Origin: Dehalococcoidia bacterium CG2_30_46_9 | GTDB lineage: Bacteria; Chloroflexota; Dehalococcoidia; GIF9; AB-539-J10 | Assembly (NCBI GenBank): GCA_001873005.1 | Contig: MNYE01000028.1 | Coordinates: 1-6,625 of the forward strand | Reading direction: 5' to 3' | DNA length: 6,625 nucleotides | Shown here: piece after piece, positions 1 through 6,404 of the stretch | How positions within the stretch are numbered: position 1 is the first letter of the stretch | Layout: each line of letters begins with the position of its first letter | Made by a program: the position numbers and the translations under genes | Notes under the pieces: generated by a model | Seen by the model: only the letters and a program-made list of their open reading frames with translations | Databases searched by the model: none | Told to the model about the DNA's origin: nothing

Positions 1-494
1 GTGTGGTAGATGCCGCCAACGCTATTCTCAAGGTATATGATTACGCCAAGGCAACCTATTTACTGGCGCAAACCACTTTGAGAAATGTTGTCGGACAATC
101 TGCATTGGATGAGCTATTGGCTCAACGCGACCGGCTTAATGCAAAGATTCAGGTAAGCGTTGACGAAGGCACAGATCCCTGGGGCATAAAGGTGAGTATG
201 GTAGAGGTCAAGAATGTGGAATTGCCCGAAACAATGCAGCGAGCTATGGCCGCCCAAGCTGAGGCTGAGCGAGACAGACGAGCCAAAGTTGTTCACGCTG
301 AAGGTGAATATCAGGCAGCAGAAAAACTTGCTGATGCAGCCCGTATTATCTCAACCCAGCCAGCAGCTCTTACGCTTCGCTACTTACAAACATTGGGTGC
401 CATTGCTACGGAAAAAACTAATACTATACTGTTTCCTTTGCCCATAGACATGCTAACTCCTTTCCTAGCTCGAGCTAACCCTGAGAAGAAATAG
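1..494 (+). CDS. Slipin/stomatin-like SPFH (band 7) protein, 3' part
   Basis: This is the C-terminal 164 or so codons of a prohibitin/stomatin (SPFH) family protein. The frame is open to the window edge, so the GTG at position 3 is an internal Val codon, not a start. Visible family landmarks, numbering that Val as 1, are: the end of the band 7 domain (AILKV...TYLLAQTTLRNVVGQ, about 7-32), WGIKV at 60-64, an Ala/Glu/Arg-rich helix ELPETMQRAMAAQAEAERDR at about 73-92 continuing through AEGEYQAAEKL as a likely coiled coil, LRYLQTL at 125-131, and TILFPLP at 141-147. The last two are typical slipin C-terminal signatures. The family normally has about 250-270 residues, with an N-terminal membrane anchor that would lie upstream of the window. 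Slipins oligomerise at the membrane as scaffolds and are often paired with an NfeD-type gene, which is not visible here. The gene ends 27 bases before the first mutase gene, so it may share that transcript. Confidence 0.9.
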   Translation, partial: VVDAANAILKVYDYAKATYLLAQTTLRNVVGQSALDELLAQRDRLNAKIQVSVDEGTDPWGIKVSMVEVKNVELPETMQRAMAAQAEAERDRRAKVVHAEGEYQAAEKLADAARIISTQPAALTLRYLQTLGAIATEKTNTILFPLPIDMLTPFLARANPEKK

Positions 495-521
495 CAAGCT
501 GCCGACAAAAGGGCAAGTAGT

Positions 522-2177
522 ATGACAAGCAAAACTAAGCAGGAGTGGCGTGAGGGCTGTTTAGCTCCAGTAATAAAGCGCTCTCCTGAACGGCAGGATA
601 AATTTGAAACTACCTCGGGCATAGAACTAGATACTGTTTACACTCCCGAGGATTTGGTAGATTTCCGCTATGTTAGGGATTTAGGTTACCCCGGTGAGTA
701 TCCCTTTACCCGAGGCGTCCAACCAAACATGTATCGGGGCAGGATATGGACAATACGCCAATATGCCGGTTTTGGCAGTGCTGAGGAAACTAACCAGCGC
801 TATCGCTATCTCCTGGAACAGGGACAAACGGGCTTAAGTGTCGCCTTTGACCTACCCACGCAAATTGGCTACGACTCTGACTATCCACAAGCTAAAGGTG
901 AGGTGGGCAAGGTCGGTGTCGCCATAGACAGTCTCCAGGATATTGAGACGCTATTTCAGGGGATACCTCTGGGTAAGGTAAGTACCTCAATGACGATAAA
1001 TGCTACTGCCCCTGTACTTCTTGCCATGTATATTGCTTTAGGGAAAAAGCAGGGAGTTGACCCGAGCAAACTGGAGGGCACTGTTCAGAACGATATACTT
1101 AAAGAATATATCGCCCGGGGTACTCATATCTTCCCACCTCGTCCTTCCATGCGTTTGACTACGGATATATTCGCCTATTGTGCCAAAAACATTCCCCGCT
1201 GGAACACTATCAGCATCAGTGGTTATCATATACGAGAAGCAGGCTCCACTGCTGCTCAAGAAATCGGTTTTACTCTGGCTAATGGTATCGCTTATGCTAA
1301 AGCAGCCATTGATGCCGGGCTTGAGGTGGATTCCTTTGCCCCAAGACTATCATTCTTCTTTAATAGTCATGTCAACTTTTTTGAGGAAATAGCCAAATTC
1401 AGAGCAGCACGGCGCCTTTGGGCTAAGATTATGAAAGAGCGATTTGGCGCTAAGGATTCTCGTTCTTGGATGCTCCGTTTCCATACTCAAACTGCCGGAT
1501 GCAGCCTTACGGCACAGCAGCCATACAACAATATCGTACGGACAACATTACAAGGTTTGGCTGCCACGCTGGGAAGCACACAGTCACTACATACCAACTC
1601 ATTTGACGAAGCCTATGCTCCTCCTTCGGAGGAAGCAGTAACAGTAGCAGTAAGGACTCAACAAATTTTAGCCCACGAAAATGACATTGGCAATGTGGTT
1701 GATCCCCTTGGCGGTTCTTACTACATAGAGTATCTTACTAATGAGTTAGAGAATAAAGCCAGTGAATACATTGCCAAAATTGACAACCTCGGCGGAGCGG
1801 TTGTTGCTATCGAGCAAGGATATCAACAGAGAGAAATTCAGGACGCCTCTTATAGCTATCAAAGGGAGGTTGAAAGTGGCCAGCGAGCTGTAGTGGGAGT
1901 AAACAAGTTCGTTTCCCCTTATCCCAAGATAACAGGACTGATTCGAGTTAAGCCAGAGGTGGAAAAAAGGCAACGAGAAAGGCTTGCTCAGCTTAAAAAA
2001 GAAAGAGACAACAGTAAAGTCAGTCAAACTCTCCGCTGTCTAGAAGATGTGGCTAGAGGCAAGGACAATACTATGCCAGCTTTTCTTGAATGCGTGGAAG
2101 CCTATGCTACCTTAGGCGAGATATGCGATGTGTTGCGCAAAATTTTCGGTACGCAGAGGGAATTTTTGGTCTTTTAA
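522..2177 (+). CDS. mcmA1: Methylmalonyl-CoA mutase large (catalytic) subunit, copy 1
   Basis: Catalytic subunit of an AdoCbl-dependent acyl-CoA mutase, 551 residues. It holds only the N-terminal TIM-barrel domain, and the cobalamin-binding domain is encoded separately at 3887-4288. The family reaction is radical interconversion of methylmalonyl-CoA and succinyl-CoA in propionate metabolism. Visible motifs are [26 protein letters not shown] at 60-85, [16 protein letters not shown] at 105-120, [13 protein letters not shown] at 189-201, SGYHIREAG at 233-241, H321/Q323, and [10 protein letters not shown] at 355-364. By alignment from memory, Y81, R199 and H236 match Tyr89, Arg207 and His244 of the Propionibacterium enzyme. 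Tyr and Arg at the first two sites distinguish methylmalonyl-CoA mutase from isobutyryl-CoA mutase (Phe and Gln). N359 and E363 match the residues that hold the cofactor ribose. The ATG is preceded by AAAGGG at 508-513, with 8 bases of spacing, and copy 2 starts with the same [12 protein letters not shown] saw no defect in the reading frame. The exact acyl-CoA substrate remains inference. Confidence 0.95.
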   Translation: MTSKTKQEWREGCLAPVIKRSPERQDKFETTSGIELDTVYTPEDLVDFRYVRDLGYPGEYPFTRGVQPNMYRGRIWTIRQYAGFGSAEETNQRYRYLLEQGQTGLSVAFDLPTQIGYDSDYPQAKGEVGKVGVAIDSLQDIETLFQGIPLGKVSTSMTINATAPVLLAMYIALGKKQGVDPSKLEGTVQNDILKEYIARGTHIFPPRPSMRLTTDIFAYCAKNIPRWNTISISGYHIREAGSTAAQEIGFTLANGIAYAKAAIDAGLEVDSFAPRLSFFFNSHVNFFEEIAKFRAARRLWAKIMKERFGAKDSRSWMLRFHTQTAGCSLTAQQPYNNIVRTTLQGLAATLGSTQSLHTNSFDEAYAPPSEEAVTVAVRTQQILAHENDIGNVVDPLGGSYYIEYLTNELENKASEYIAKIDNLGGAVVAIEQGYQQREIQDASYSYQREVESGQRAVVGVNKFVSPYPKITGLIRVKPEVEKRQRERLAQLKKERDNSKVSQTLRCLEDVARGKDNTMPAFLECVEAYATLGEICDVLRKIFGTQREFLVF

Positions 2178-2195
2178 CCTGAACTTGTTTCAGGT
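2177..2195. repeat. Palindromic repeat, copy 1 (between the two large-subunit genes)
   Basis: ACCTGAACTTGTTTCAGGT has 7-base perfect arms around a 5-base centre. It begins at the last base of the first mutase stop codon and fills half of the 38-base gap to the next gene. It belongs to the same family as the repeats at 4289, 5266 and 5902. No T-run follows it, so it is not a classical intrinsic terminator. It could form a small hairpin in the mRNA. Confidence 0.85.
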
Positions 2196-2215
2196 CTGAA
2201 TCAAGAGATAAGGAA

Positions 2216-3868
2216 ATGACAAGCAAAACTAAGCAGGAATGGCGTGAGAATTGCTTAGCTCCAGTGGTAAAGCGTTCTCCCGAGCGGCAGAATAAATTTG
2301 AAACTACTTCAGATATAGAACTGGATACTGTTTACACTTCAGAGGACTTGACTGGCTTTGATTATCTTGAAGACTCGGGCTATCCTGGTGAGTATCCCTT
2401 TACTCGAGGGGTCCAACCGAACATGTATCGGGGTAGAATATGGACAATGCGGCAATATGCTGGCTTTGGGTCTGCCGAAGAAACTAACCAGCGCTATCGC
2501 TATCTCCTGCAAGAAGGACAATCCGGTTTAAGCGTCGCCTTTGACTTACCGACACAAATTGGCTACGACTCTGATCACCCATTAGCTAGAGGCGAAGTGG
2601 GTAAAGTTGGTGTTGCCGTAAACAGCTTGCAGGATATGGAAATTATATTTGACGGTATATCTTTAGATAGAATCAGCACCTCTATGACCATAAATGCCAC
2701 ATGTGCTCCTATTCTTGCTATGTATATTGCAGTAGCCAAGAAACAGGGACTGGCGCTAGATAAATTAGATGGCACCACTCAAAATGATATCCTCAAAGAA
2801 TATATTGCCAGGGGTACTTATATCTTCCCACCAAAACCTTCAATACGCTTGATTGCCGATACAGCAGCATACTGCAGCAAATACCTTCCTCGCTGGAATT
2901 ATATTAATATTGCTGGCTATCATATACGAGAGGCAGGTGCTACCGCCACCCAGGAAATTGGTTTTACCCTGGCTGATGCTATTGAGTATGTAAAGGCAAT
3001 TGTGGATACGGGACTGGACGTAGATTCTTTTGCCCCTAGAATATCCTTTATTTTCCAGACTCACAACAATTTCTTTGAGGAGATAGCCAAGTTAAGGGCA
3101 CTAAGGCGTCTCTGGGCAAAGATAATGAAGGAGAGATTCGGAGCCAAAAATCCCCGCTCCTGGATGTTCCGCACTCATATCCAAACTGGAGGTGTAACAC
3201 TTACCAGCCAACAGCCCATGAATAATATTGCCAGAGCTACAGTTCAGGCTTTGGCGGCAGTGTTGGGGGGCATACAGTCTCTGGCGGTCTCCTGTTATGA
3301 TGAAGGACATTGCATTCCCACTGAGGAGTCGGTTCGGCAGTCGTTGCGCTTGCAGCAGATTCTAGCCTATGAAAGTGGCGTCACCGATGTTGTTGACCCT
3401 CTTGGCGGTTCTTATTATATAGAATGGCTTACTGACGAACTGGAAAAGAGGGGTGCCGAGTATATTGCTAAGATTGATAGTCTTGGTGGTGCCGCAGCGG
3501 CTATCGAACAGGGATACCAACAGAAGGAAATACAGGAGTCTTCCTACCGCTACCAGAAAGAAATTGAAAGTGGCCAGCGTATCGTGGTGGGAATTAATAA
3601 ATTTATCTCCCCCTCTCCTAAAATAACATTGCTAAGAGTCGGTCCAGAAGTAGAAATAAACCAGAAGAATAAGCTAGCCAAACTCAAGAAAAACAGGGAT
3701 AATACCAAGGTTAATCAAACGCTTAAGCGTTTGGAGAATGTCGCCCAAAACAATGACAACACAATGCCAGCTTTTCTCGAGTGTGTTGAAGCCTATGCCA
3801 CCCTGGGCGAGATGTGTGATGTATTGCGTAATGTTTTCAGTACTCAAAGAGAATTCCTAGTTGTTTAG
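2216..3868 (+). CDS. Methylmalonyl-CoA mutase large subunit, divergent copy 2
   Basis: A second catalytic-domain paralogue, 550 residues, in tandem with the first gene and about 73% identical to it by hand count. It too lacks the cobalamin-binding domain. Y81, R199, H236, H321 and Q323 are all conserved, so a carboxylate-bearing acyl-CoA such as methylmalonyl-CoA still fits. The notable change is at 357-360: SLHTNS of copy 1 becomes SLAVSC, so the position equivalent to Asn366 (cofactor ribose contact) is Ser359. E363 remains. Residues 351-390 are the least conserved stretch (17 of 40 identical), while 301-310 and most of the first 35 residues are nearly unchanged. It may be a mutase for a related substrate, a partner subunit in a hetero-oligomer like the inactive chain of the Propionibacterium enzyme, or a decaying copy. 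An intact frame and conserved core argue against decay. The start is fixed by the [11 protein letters not shown] match. Its ribosome site is weak: AGAGAT at 2204-2209, or AAGG only 2 bases from the ATG. Confidence 0.93.
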   Translation: MTSKTKQEWRENCLAPVVKRSPERQNKFETTSDIELDTVYTSEDLTGFDYLEDSGYPGEYPFTRGVQPNMYRGRIWTMRQYAGFGSAEETNQRYRYLLQEGQSGLSVAFDLPTQIGYDSDHPLARGEVGKVGVAVNSLQDMEIIFDGISLDRISTSMTINATCAPILAMYIAVAKKQGLALDKLDGTTQNDILKEYIARGTYIFPPKPSIRLIADTAAYCSKYLPRWNYINIAGYHIREAGATATQEIGFTLADAIEYVKAIVDTGLDVDSFAPRISFIFQTHNNFFEEIAKLRALRRLWAKIMKERFGAKNPRSWMFRTHIQTGGVTLTSQQPMNNIARATVQALAAVLGGIQSLAVSCYDEGHCIPTEESVRQSLRLQQILAYESGVTDVVDPLGGSYYIEWLTDELEKRGAEYIAKIDSLGGAAAAIEQGYQQKEIQESSYRYQKEIESGQRIVVGINKFISPSPKITLLRVGPEVEINQKNKLAKLKKNRDNTKVNQTLKRLENVAQNNDNTMPAFLECVEAYATLGEMCDVLRNVFSTQREFLVV

Positions 3869-3875
3869 AAGGAGG
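3869..3875 (+). promoter_or_regulatory. Strong ribosome binding site for the small subunit
   Basis: AAGGAGG is a near-perfect Shine-Dalgarno sequence directly after the stop codon of the second large-subunit gene and 11 bases before the ATG at 3887. It is clearly stronger than the sites before the two large-subunit genes. This would suit one small subunit having to supply two large-subunit products; that last point is inference. An ATG at 3876 is too close to the site and in another frame. Confidence 0.75.
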
Positions 3876-3886
3876 ATGAACGAACT

Positions 3887-4288
3887 ATGGCAAAGCAGGG
3901 GAAAATTCGTGTTCTTATAGCTAAACCAGGGCTGGATGGACATGACCGTGGTGCCAAAGTTGTTGCCCGGGCTCTGCGTGACGCTGGTATGGAAGTAATT
4001 TATAGCGGAATTAGGCAAACCCCAGAAATGATTGTTGAGGCGGCCGTTCAAGAAGATGTAGATGTCGTCGGCTTAAGCATTTTATCTGGAGCTCACTTAG
4101 AGTTACTACCCCTGGTCACAAAAGGTTTGAAGAAAAAAGGGAGAGGCGATGCATTGGTTATTGCCGGGGGCATAATACCTGAAGATGACGTTCCTGCTTT
4201 ACAGCAGGCGGGTGTGAAAGCTGTCTTTGGCCCGGGTGCACCGACAAAAGATATCATAGATTTCATTAAGAAAGAATCAGCCAAATAA
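3887..4288 (+). CDS. mcmA2: Methylmalonyl-CoA mutase small subunit (cobalamin-binding)
   Basis: Stand-alone B12-binding subunit of 133 residues, the usual length for split mutases (about 130-140). All three signatures of the base-off/His-on Rossmann-like cobalamin fold are visible: D17-G-H19-D-R-G22 (DxHxxG, with His19 as the lower axial cobalt ligand), S64-I-L66 within [11 protein letters not shown], and the AGG turn at 93-95 followed by IIPEDD. The C-terminal [14 protein letters not shown] is typical of this family. It must pair with the products of one or both large-subunit genes, since neither carries this domain. It is the last gene of the + strand run, and its stop codon abuts a palindrome. 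No methylmalonyl-CoA epimerase or MeaB-type chaperone GTPase gene, which often lie near mutase genes, is present in this window. Confidence 0.97.
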   Translation: MAKQGKIRVLIAKPGLDGHDRGAKVVARALRDAGMEVIYSGIRQTPEMIVEAAVQEDVDVVGLSILSGAHLELLPLVTKGLKKKGRGDALVIAGGIIPEDDVPALQQAGVKAVFGPGAPTKDIIDFIKKESAK

Positions 4289-4307
4289 CCCTGAAACAAG
4301 TTCAGGG
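4289..4307. repeat. Palindromic repeat, copy 2 (directly after the small-subunit stop)
   Basis: CCCTGAAACAAGTTCAGGG has 7-base perfect arms around 5 central bases. It starts at the base after the TAA of the small-subunit gene. Its reverse complement has the same central CTTGT as copy 1, so relative to the upstream gene it is inserted in the opposite orientation. It occupies nearly all of the 22-base gap between the convergent operons. Confidence 0.88.
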
Positions 4308-4335
4308 GTATCAGGATTTACCCTGAGCGATACCC
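4289..4335. terminator. Possible bidirectional hairpin region between convergent operons
   Basis: Besides the palindrome at 4289-4307, a second overlapping stem is possible: GGGTAT at 4306-4311 with ATACCC at 4330-4335, continued by CAGG at 4312-4315 with CCTG at 4322-4325. The right arm of the first palindrome can pair either with its own left arm or with CCCTGA at 4321-4326, so the two structures exclude each other. The right part codes for the last residues of PyrD (GIAQG...). There is no T-run on either side, so Rho-independent termination in the strict sense is not shown. Its position between converging genes is the main argument. Confidence 0.35.
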
Positions 4336-5240
4336 ACAAGGTAAGTTAAATCCTGAGTTCCTTTCTCTCTCATAAAATTTTCTATGCCCTCCAATATAGT
4401 AAGGCTGATTTGAGGATTAGTTAAATTGGCGGTGCCAATCTGCACTGCGCTAGCCCCACACATAATAAATTCTAAGGCATCTCTGCTAGAAGCAATGCCA
4501 CCACAACCTATAACGGGAACATGGACAACTTTAGCCACCTCATAAACCATGTAAAGAGCCAGGGGTTTGATGGCAGGGCCAGAAAGCCCACCGGTTATAT
4601 TACCCAAACAAGGCTTTCTTTTATCTATATCAATGGCCATTCCTTTTACTGTGTTGATCAAAGATATAGCATTGGCTCCTGCCTCTTCCACTGCTAAAGC
4701 AATTTCTTTAATATCGGTTACATTAGGGCTTAATTTGATTATAAGGGGTAAGCTACTTATGTTTTTGACTGCTGAAGTTACCTCAGCAGCAAGTTTGGGA
4801 CTTATGCCAAACTCCATCCCACCTGCTGAGATGTTGGGACAGCTAATATTGATCTCAATGCCACTTATCCCCGGTACCCCTTCTAATCTTTGCGCTACGC
4901 CAACATATTCTTCTACTACTTCCCCGGCAACATTAACAATGACTGGAACCTGCCAGTTTGCCCATATCGGTGCTTTTTCCCTGACTAACGCCTCAACACC
5001 GATATTTTCTAAGCCCACAGAATTAAGCAGTCCGCTGGCAGTCTCCACTAATCGTGGCTGGGGATTACCTTTTCTGGGCATAAGAGTTGTCCCTTTGCAA
5101 ATAATAGCTCCTAACCTTTGTATGTCAATAAAGTCGGCGTACTCCGTGCCATAACCAAAGGTGCCAGCAGCAACCATCACCGGATTAGACAGGAGTAACC
5201 CCTTGGGATGATGAGGAGCTAGTTGGATATGGAGATTCAA
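4311..5240 (-). CDS. pyrD: Dihydroorotate dehydrogenase, class 1B type
   Basis: PyrD oxidises dihydroorotate to orotate with FMN, the fourth step of pyrimidine synthesis. The class 1B catalytic motif is clear: NISCPN at 131-136 with C134 as the probable base, where class 2 enzymes have Ser. Other landmarks are GTFGYG at 26-31, K49 in ICKGTT, LNSVGLENIG at 72-81, K169 in IIKLSPNVTDI, the LSGPAIKP loop at 219-226, and the FMN phosphate region VIGCGGI plus GASAVQIGTA at 262-271. I chose a TTG start at 5240, giving 309 residues, the normal class 1B length. GAGG lies 5 bases upstream, and the start is 13 bases after the stop of the preceding gene. A longer frame reaching 5444 would overlap that gene by 191 bases and add a non-family N-terminus. 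Class 1B enzymes normally work with the iron-sulfur/FAD subunit PyrK, whose gene is not in this window. The stop lies in the inverted-repeat region shared with the convergent operon. Confidence 0.95.
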   Translation of the reverse strand: MNLHIQLAPHHPKGLLLSNPVMVAAGTFGYGTEYADFIDIQRLGAIICKGTTLMPRKGNPQPRLVETASGLLNSVGLENIGVEALVREKAPIWANWQVPVIVNVAGEVVEEYVGVAQRLEGVPGISGIEINISCPNISAGGMEFGISPKLAAEVTSAVKNISSLPLIIKLSPNVTDIKEIALAVEEAGANAISLINTVKGMAIDIDKRKPCLGNITGGLSGPAIKPLALYMVYEVAKVVHVPVIGCGGIASSRDALEFIMCGASAVQIGTANLTNPQISLTILEGIENFMREKGTQDLTYLVGIAQGKS

Positions 5241-5245
5241 TTTGG

Positions 5246-5249
5246 CCTC
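5246..5249 (-). promoter_or_regulatory. Ribosome binding site that decides the pyrD start
   Basis: On the - strand GAGG stands 5 bases before a TTG codon whose downstream reading (LNLHIQLAP...) matches the normal N-terminus of class 1B dihydroorotate dehydrogenases. The site begins 4 bases after the stop codon of the upstream gene, so translation is probably coupled. Confidence 0.65.
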
Positions 5250-5253
5250 GGCG

Positions 5254-6402
5254 CTACAATTCCAGCCCTGAACTCGTTTCAGGGTTAAGGGGAAAAGGTG
5301 CGTGACAGCGAGGGCATATCTTGGCATAGCATGCGCGGCAAACCCTCTTATAGCACAGTGGGCACTCATAACATTGGCGACAAAGTTGATGTAATTTTTC
5401 GTCACAGAAGTAGATTTCTTCGATAGTGTTAAGACATGCTTCACAGACGGGCAATTCTATTTCTTTTAACAGGGGATTCCACAGCAAGGTAAAATCCCTT
5501 TCCTTCTTTTTTCGCCTTACTCTAAGTACTACTGAACGGACGGGCAAGGTAAGCCGCAGGGCAGTAGCCAACTCAACTTCCACTCTGATAGCATATCTAT
5601 CCTGTTGCTCTTTGATCTTTCGCCTAAGTTCCAAATCGATTGCTCTTATTTTAGAAAGCTCTCTTTCCTTTTCTTCGCCAGTAAGTCCCTTTTTCTCGAT
5701 CCTACTCTGGGACTCTTCTTTAAGAGTTCCATAATATTCTTGTAGACGGGTAATATCTCGGTTAAGGCGCCATTCCAGGCTTCTTTTAAAATCAACAAGC
5801 GCTTTTTTGACCTCCTGCCTAGCCACTTGGGAAGCAATTTGATAAACCTCTTCTACTGGTCTTCTTGCCACTTCACCTGTTTCCTCACTTTCTTCATGAT
5901 ACCCTGAACTTGATTCAGGGTATTTGAGTATTCCCATGGGTGTGCTAAGAGTGACCTCATTTACTATGACAGGTATTAGCCCCTCCATTTTCCTCTCAGA
6001 TATTGCTGAGTAGCAAAAGTTGAAAACAAGATAGGAAACTATCATCTTCCCTTTTGATTTCAGGCGATAAATAGAGTTAGGGAAGGTAACTTTGCGGGAA
6101 ATAGCTTCATGCAACCCCTCCTGTTTGAGATATAAATTGGCAAGATTAACTTGGTAAAAAAGTCCTCGACCGGCAACGAGCTGGGAAATATGCTCTAATA
6201 TTGTGGAGTCGTAGGAAACAAATATGCCATCGTCACTCCTTTTATCGGGACTAAAATAGAGGTATTGATGCTCCTTAAGACCGAGTGTGGTAGCAACATC
6301 CTGAGATAGCACAACTTCCAGTCGCTCTCTATCCTCCTCTACCAGGCAGCCACTTGTTTCCAATACTTCCCTTACCAGCGACTTCAAAGGCTTCCTCTCC
6401 AT
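5254..6402 (-). CDS. Unrecognised coiled-coil protein with Cys-rich zinc-finger-like tail
   Basis: A 382-residue protein whose family I do not recognise. Residues 1-155 look like a folded, mixed domain. Residues 180-275 are rich in Glu, Lys, Arg and Leu and look like a long helical coiled coil (for example ELSKIRAIDLELRRKIKEQQ at 247-266). A basic stretch RVRRKKKER lies at 294-302. The C-terminus has 11 cysteines between 320 and 366 (320, 323, 333, 341, 344, 347, 350, 355, 358, 363, 366), plus H338 and H367. They form repeated CxxC pairs, as in RING or double zinc-ribbon folds. No signal peptide or convincing membrane segment is seen, so it is probably cytoplasmic; nucleic acid or protein binding is only a guess. 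The ATG has GGAG 7 bases upstream (6410-6413) and starts 2 bases after the preceding stop. Two palindromic repeats lie inside the gene and encode YPESSSGY (161-168) and NPETSSG (373-379). The second forms nearly the whole end of the protein. Confidence 0.88.
   Translation of the reverse strand: MERKPLKSLVREVLETSGCLVEEDRERLEVVLSQDVATTLGLKEHQYLYFSPDKRSDDGIFVSYDSTILEHISQLVAGRGLFYQVNLANLYLKQEGLHEAISRKVTFPNSIYRLKSKGKMIVSYLVFNFCYSAISERKMEGLIPVIVNEVTLSTPMGILKYPESSSGYHEESEETGEVARRPVEEVYQIASQVARQEVKKALVDFKRSLEWRLNRDITRLQEYYGTLKEESQSRIEKKGLTGEEKERELSKIRAIDLELRRKIKEQQDRYAIRVEVELATALRLTLPVRSVVLRVRRKKKERDFTLLWNPLLKEIELPVCEACLNTIEEIYFCDEKLHQLCRQCYECPLCYKRVCRACYAKICPRCHAPFPLNPETSSGLEL
5266..5284. repeat. 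Palindromic repeat, copy 3 (in frame, end of zinc-finger gene)
   Basis: CCCTGAACTCGTTTCAGGG has 7-base perfect arms and differs from copy 1 by one central base (C for T). It lies in the last codons of the - strand zinc-finger-like gene and is read there as PETSSG, followed by LEL and stop. The flank on the - strand (TTAACCCTGAA) resembles the stop-plus-repeat junctions at 2175 and 4286, although here TAA is out of frame. Confidence 0.88.
5899..5923. repeat. Palindromic repeat, copy 4 (in frame, inside zinc-finger gene)
   Basis: This is the longest copy: ATACCCTGAA and TTCAGGGTAT form 10-base perfect arms around CTTGA, with the 19-base core at 5902-5920. It lies in the middle of the - strand gene and is read as YPESSSGY, in the same frame as copy 3. 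It falls at the junction between the N-terminal domain and the acidic linker before the coiled coil, where an insertion would be tolerated. Confidence 0.9.
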
Positions 6403-6404
6403 GT

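Noticed and set aside
586..599. CCTGAACGGCAGG in copy 1 of the mutase as another palindromic repeat
   Set aside because: Its arms are only 4 bases, and the residues (SPERQ) are shared by copy 2 with different bases. It is ordinary coding sequence.
2177..2195. Palindrome copy 1 as an intrinsic terminator
   Set aside because: No T-run follows it, and the downstream gene needs the same transcript because no promoter is visible in the 38-base gap.
522..3868. Large subunits as isobutyryl-CoA or 2-hydroxyisobutyryl-CoA mutase
   Set aside because: Split subunits of about 550 and 133 residues would fit, but both copies have Tyr in IRQYAGF/MRQYAGF and Arg in EYIARG. Isobutyryl-CoA mutase has Phe and Gln at those sites, and the hydroxyisobutyryl enzyme has Ile at the first.
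4567..5154. A 195-codon open frame on the + strand
   Set aside because: It lies wholly antisense to pyrD, whose motifs are unmistakable. The frame shows no recognisable domain and no ribosome site that I could support.
4311..5444. A 377-residue version of PyrD starting at 5444
   Set aside because: It would overlap the upstream gene by 191 bases, and the extra residues do not resemble PyrD. A TTG at 5240 with a GAGG site gives the normal family length.
5426..5734. A 102-codon open frame on the + strand
   Set aside because: It is antisense to the coiled-coil and Cys-rich region of the - strand gene. Its Ser/Leu/Phe-rich composition is typical of a shadow frame of a Lys/Glu-rich gene.
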